The notes beneath the pieces are model-generated. The model was not told where the DNA came from. It ran no database searches and saw only the letters and a list, made by a program, of their open reading frames with translations. The position numbers and the translations under genes were made by a program. A stretch of DNA of 64,000 bases from contig NZ_DAISXK010000001.1 in NCBI RefSeq assembly GCF_036825875.1, forward strand, positions 1 through 64,000. The letters run 5' to 3'. This DNA is from Paucihalobacter sp036825875 (GTDB lineage Bacteria > Bacteroidota > Bacteroidia > Flavobacteriales > Flavobacteriaceae). Below, one piece after another: positions 60,637 through 64,000 of the stretch (position 1 is its first letter; each line of letters begins with the position of its first letter).

Positions 60637-61890
60637 TTATTTTACCATCAATTGCCCTTTTGCATACACCCCATAAACCGTTCCTTTTAACTCAGATTTT
60701 AAGAATACTGAATTACTGGAACAGCTGTGAATATGCGAGGTCTCAAATTGGTATTTAGGCTTTGGATTGAACAAGCTAAGATCAGCAGTTTGCCCAATCG
60801 CTATGGTGTGTTGCATTATTCCGTAAATAGATTTTCCTTTGGTTAATAAGGAAACCGCTGTGGTGGTATCAAATAAGGTATTCAGGGCACTAAAAGCTGA
60901 TTCTAAACCGATAGTGCCAAACAAGGCGTGGTCGAATTCAATTTTCTTGTGTTCAATATCAATAGGGTTGTGGTCGGAGGTTACCAAATCGATGGTGCCA
61001 TCTTCCAATCCTTTTTTTAATGCTGCTATGTCTTTTTTGTTTCGTAATGGTGGTAAGAGTTTAAAGTTGGTGTCAAAATCGTGTAAGGCTTCGTCGGTGA
61101 AGTACAAGTTGTGAATGGGTACGCTACAGGTCACGTTTAAGTGCTGCTTTTTGGCTGCTTTTATGAGTTTAACCGATTCGGCTGTAGAGATACAAGGGAT
61201 ATGTAATTTTCCGTTGGTATATTCCAACAGATATAAATCTCTGGCTACTTGGAGTGCTTCGGCTAATGGGGGATTTCCTTTTAAACCTAAGGAAGTACTG
61301 GTAATATCTTCATTCATGACACCTTGGCCTGAAATTTTCGATTCCTGCGGGAAGGAACACACCAAGCCATCAAAATTGGAGGCGTATTGTAATGCTATTT
61401 TTAAAACATTTGGATTGGATACTGCGTGCTGATAATCGTAGAATGCTTTGGCACCAGCGGTATGCATATCGAACAATTCAGCTAAATCTTCACCTTTTGA
61501 TTGTTTGGTTAAAGCACCAACTACATTAAGGTTTACAGGGCTATTTGCTGCCTGTGCTTTTAAGTAATTAACACTGGATTTGTTATCCGTTACTGGATTG
61601 GTGTTGGCATTTAATGCTATTGCCGTAAACCCTGAAAGCGCTGCTGTTTTGAGTCCGTTAGCTATAGTTTCACGTTCTTCATAACCTGGTTCGCCAAAAC
61701 TTACGCTACTGTCAAACCAGCCTTGCGATACATGAAGGTTGGGTAAACTTAAGGTTTTGTAATTTTTCGGATTGTCTAGCTGTTTAGCGATGTTGGTAAT
61801 GACGCCTTTTTCAATAAGAATATCAACAGTTTGGTTGTGAAATTCGCTGGAGGAATCTAGAACCGTGGCTGATTTTATGAGTACGTTCAT
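60637..61890 (-). CDS. Dihydroorotase homologue without the metal-binding residues
   Basis: A 417-residue amidohydrolase-fold protein of the dihydroorotase family. The family start (VDILIEKGVITNIAKQL) and the barrel are kept. The HxH metal motif is replaced by Ser62 and Ser64 in DSSVSFGEPG, with Gly66 in place of the substrate-binding Arg. The later HVAH-type motif is HIPC (230-233), PHHL is IHNL (259-262) and the HCED-type region is CSFPQES. Only Asp306 in TSDHNP remains. It therefore looks inactive, like the PyrC' partners of aspartate transcarbamoylase. It overlaps the upstream BatA-type gene as ATGA. Confidence 0.85.
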   Translation of the reverse strand: MNVLIKSATVLDSSSEFHNQTVDILIEKGVITNIAKQLDNPKNYKTLSLPNLHVSQGWFDSSVSFGEPGYEERETIANGLKTAALSGFTAIALNANTNPVTDNKSSVNYLKAQAANSPVNLNVVGALTKQSKGEDLAELFDMHTAGAKAFYDYQHAVSNPNVLKIALQYASNFDGLVCSFPQESKISGQGVMNEDITSTSLGLKGNPPLAEALQVARDLYLLEYTNGKLHIPCISTAESVKLIKAAKKQHLNVTCSVPIHNLYFTDEALHDFDTNFKLLPPLRNKKDIAALKKGLEDGTIDLVTSDHNPIDIEHKKIEFDHALFGTIGLESAFSALNTLFDTTTAVSLLTKGKSIYGIMQHTIAIGQTADLSLFNPKPKYQFETSHIHSCSSNSVFLKSELKGTVYGVYAKGQLMVK

Positions 61891-63809
61891 TTAAAATATT
61901 TTAAGATCAGCAATTCAAGTACTAAAAAGCACAAGGCAAAAATAACAAACCATTTCCATAAAGCATTGATGTTTGTGGCACTTTTTATGCTATCAATCGC
62001 GGCTGTCACCGTTTGGTAATAATTAAGATCTTTATAATCTTTCATATTCAAATAGCGCAAGTCACTTTCCTTGCGACTATAATTATAACTTAACTGCCCA
62101 AGTATTTGGTCTTTTTGCTTGACATCAACAATGCCAGAGCTTGCCGGAAACTCATCGGTGGTGATACTCACTTTTTGATTAAAAGCCTGCTGCATCGGTA
62201 TGACGGCGGTTTCCTCATTATTTAAGGTGAGAATTTCATCTGTACCAACCGAGGCGGCTATGTCGATTGTATTGGTATTGCCGATGGTATAATAGAGTCT
62301 GGGTAATTTTAAACTGCGTTCTCCAATATTGTAAAACACTGGCACAATCAGTGGCGACTGTTTAAAGTTAGAATAGTCTGCACTAATAGGCGCTGTAAAT
62401 ACGTAACTGGTATTGTATTGCTGCAAAAAGGAATTACCGTCCTCAAAACGCAACACCGCACTACTTCCCATTCCTTGACTATAAAACCGATCTACTTTTG
62501 GGTATTGAAAATTATCCACCGATTTGTCAAACACATTGTTTAGCAACGGATGTGAAAAATTAATGTTGGTGATGCGCTTTTCGTTGGTGATGAGCCTACC
62601 GTATGATCCAACATTAATTAGGCTCAGTAACTTGTTATAACTATTCAGGTCGGAGTTTGCTGCAGGAATCACAACTAAATGTCCGTTGTTGTTCACAAAG
62701 GTTGCTAAAACAGTAATTAAGTTTTCAGGAATGCTCTCAAGCTCGTTTAATACTACCAGATTTTGATTGGATATCAAACTATAGTTGAGGTTTTGAAGCG
62801 AGGCGGCAGTAAAATCGAACCTGTCTTCTTGGTAAATTCTGAATAAAAATCGGTCATCAGCATCTGAAATGCCGAGCACATTTATCAGGTTCATCGTGTT
62901 TAAATTGAAATAAAAATCGTTATCAAAACTTAAGTGCTCATCTTCAATCAACAACTTGCCTTTAAACAATTCATTGGCTGGAATGGTGAAAACAACGGTA
63001 TTGCCTAAGCTAAAATCGACTGCTGTTTTCGTCACTAAAACTTCATCGTTAAATAAGGACACAGCCAACTCTTCATAGGCATCACCTTGCTGACTTAAAA
63101 AAACCTCCAGATTCATGGTTTCGCTTCCGTTCATCTGCACGGCCACACTGTCAATACTCACGTTCGCGACTTCTTGGGGTTGTAATTGAATGGCGTTCAC
63201 TTTTATGTTGGCCTCTAGTGGATTGCTAAATGCTTCGTCTTGCTGTTGAAAATCAGATATGAATAACAGGTTTTTCTGAGTTTCAGCTTCCTTGCTAAAC
63301 AAACGCTCACTGTTGAGTAATACAGCGCTGTATGGTAATTGTTCGCTACTGTATTCCAATTGTATCAGGTCGTTTTTTATGGCTTTTAGTGTGGTATTTA
63401 CAAAAGTTTGATTATTAGTGAACAGTGAAATTTTCTCTGTTTCTGGCAGTGTTTCAAGTAGCGAGGTAATGGCGGTATTCAATATAGAACCATTTTTGCC
63501 TTTGGCCTGCATGCTAAAGGAATTATCAAGGTAAATAACTGTTTCTTGACTCGCTTTAAAATCATCGGAATTGGTGGTGTAGGGCTGTGCAAAAGCGATT
63601 ACAACACAAGCTAGCAAGAACATGCGGGTGAGTAAAATAAGCCATTTTTTTAATTGTGAACTTTTACGCGTTTGAACTTCTATATCTTTTAAAAACTTGA
63701 CATTGGTAAACGCTACTTTTTTAAATCTGCGCAATTGAAATAAATGTATCAATATAGGAATGAGCAGTAATAATAATGCGTAGAGAAGTTCAGGGTGTTT
63801 AAATTGCAT
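61887..63809 (-). CDS. BatA/aerotolerance-type membrane protein with VWA domain
   Basis: A 640-residue protein. The N-terminal double-transmembrane BatA domain (helices at about 8-25 and 57-75, with LFQLRRFKKVAFTNVKFLKD between) is followed by a VWA-like domain. Its MIDAS is present as Asp95-Asn-Ser97-Phe-Ser99 in IYLDNSFSM. A long central part resembles a glutamine-amidotransferase-like fold (LVVLNELESIPENLITVLATFVNNNGHLVVIPA). The last helix is at about 615-637. This composite is common in Bacteroidota; the role may be in the envelope. It overlaps the dihydroorotase homologue by 4 bases. Confidence 0.82.
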   Translation of the reverse strand: MQFKHPELLYALLLLLIPILIHLFQLRRFKKVAFTNVKFLKDIEVQTRKSSQLKKWLILLTRMFLLACVVIAFAQPYTTNSDDFKASQETVIYLDNSFSMQAKGKNGSILNTAITSLLETLPETEKISLFTNNQTFVNTTLKAIKNDLIQLEYSSEQLPYSAVLLNSERLFSKEAETQKNLLFISDFQQQDEAFSNPLEANIKVNAIQLQPQEVANVSIDSVAVQMNGSETMNLEVFLSQQGDAYEELAVSLFNDEVLVTKTAVDFSLGNTVVFTIPANELFKGKLLIEDEHLSFDNDFYFNLNTMNLINVLGISDADDRFLFRIYQEDRFDFTAASLQNLNYSLISNQNLVVLNELESIPENLITVLATFVNNNGHLVVIPAANSDLNSYNKLLSLINVGSYGRLITNEKRITNINFSHPLLNNVFDKSVDNFQYPKVDRFYSQGMGSSAVLRFEDGNSFLQQYNTSYVFTAPISADYSNFKQSPLIVPVFYNIGERSLKLPRLYYTIGNTNTIDIAASVGTDEILTLNNEETAVIPMQQAFNQKVSITTDEFPASSGIVDVKQKDQILGQLSYNYSRKESDLRYLNMKDYKDLNYYQTVTAAIDSIKSATNINALWKWFVIFALCFLVLELLILKYFK

Positions 63810-63967
63810 GCGTTTTAATTAATAGTCAAAACTACGTATTTTTTAATCGACAAGGGCGAAGGTGTGTCCAGCCCATAACTTATAAACTGAAATTTAATAG
63901 CGGAAAGATAAGGATTAGGCTTTTAAGTCAATAAAATGCTTTGGAGAAATTTAACGTTTAATTGCGC

Positions 63968-64000
63968 CTAACAGAAAAAGAAGTAATCCTTCATCGCCTC
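63968..64000 (-). CDS. Possible C-terminal end of a gene beyond the window
   Basis: On the minus strand the last bases read EAMKDYFFFC followed by TAG at 63970-63968. This could be the end of a protein whose body lies to the right. Only 10 residues are visible, so it is weakly supported. Between it and the BatA-type gene (63810-63967) I see no other coding feature. Confidence 0.25.
   Translation of the reverse strand, partial: EAMKDYFFFC

Overview
The window comes from an AT-rich genome of the phylum Bacteroidota, almost certainly a marine-type Flavobacteriaceae. Three things point there. Promoters repeatedly carry the Bacteroidota -7 box TAnnTTTG, with no Shine-Dalgarno sites. Several family-typical small proteins are present (DUF2853, DUF4834, a 60-aa membrane protein, DUF3667). 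The menaquinone genes sit in the typical flavobacterial order. No rRNA, tRNA, CRISPR array, prophage or insertion sequence was recognised. The region reads as ordinary chromosome, with a few decayed genes and repetitive palindromes.

Left part (1-18 kb). A truncated amidohydrolase-TPR gene, a DUF2306 membrane protein and an SDR gene broken by an in-frame TAA come first. The menaquinone (vitamin K2) cluster then runs from about 3.5 to 18 kb: hotdog thioesterase, menF, menD, DUF2853, CvfB-like RNA-binding protein, menB, menA, a secreted-protein gene broken by a second in-frame TAA, UPF0173 hydrolase, an inserted SDR/fatty-acid-hydroxylase pair on the other strand, DUF2490, menC, CPBP protease and menE. 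An alpha/beta hydrolase is divergent from the cluster; no menH or menG is seen.

Middle (18-41 kb). A pair of secreted von Willebrand A proteins, the first of which has lost its metal site, is followed by a secreted M24 peptidase and an acyl-CoA carboxylase beta subunit. A small FMN-reductase/GNAT/MarR operon has a clear palindromic operator. Then come pirin, the agmatine-to-putrescine pair aguB-aguA, a DMT exporter, a structured RNA upstream of a 60-aa membrane protein, and ettA. The histidine-degradation genes hutG and hutI are on the minus strand around a coiled-coil membrane protein. An S9 peptidase follows. Next is a PLP lyase beside an alpha-oxoamine synthase; with a large GNAT-like protein this is a candidate sulfonolipid or sphingolipid locus.

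Right part (41-64 kb). Here lie an outer-membrane protein, a YfhO/glycosyltransferase/flippase surface-polysaccharide run, a low-complexity N/S/R/T-rich secreted protein, uvrA, and an ECF sigma factor followed by a 51-aa gene. These are followed by endonuclease III without its iron-sulfur cysteines, bcp, a conserved protein of unknown function, two hydrolases, a higBA toxin-antitoxin pair with a perfect palindromic operator, a dihydroorotase homologue that has lost its metal ligands, and a BatA-type protein overlapping it.

Intergenic DNA is short. It holds Rho-independent hairpins, Bacteroidota promoters, and several repeat families: long perfect palindromes, an inverted pair of about 22-bp hairpin units, a 7 x 7 bp tandem repeat, and a degenerate ATCCGTG array. 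All functions come from reading motifs and recalling families; no database search was run.
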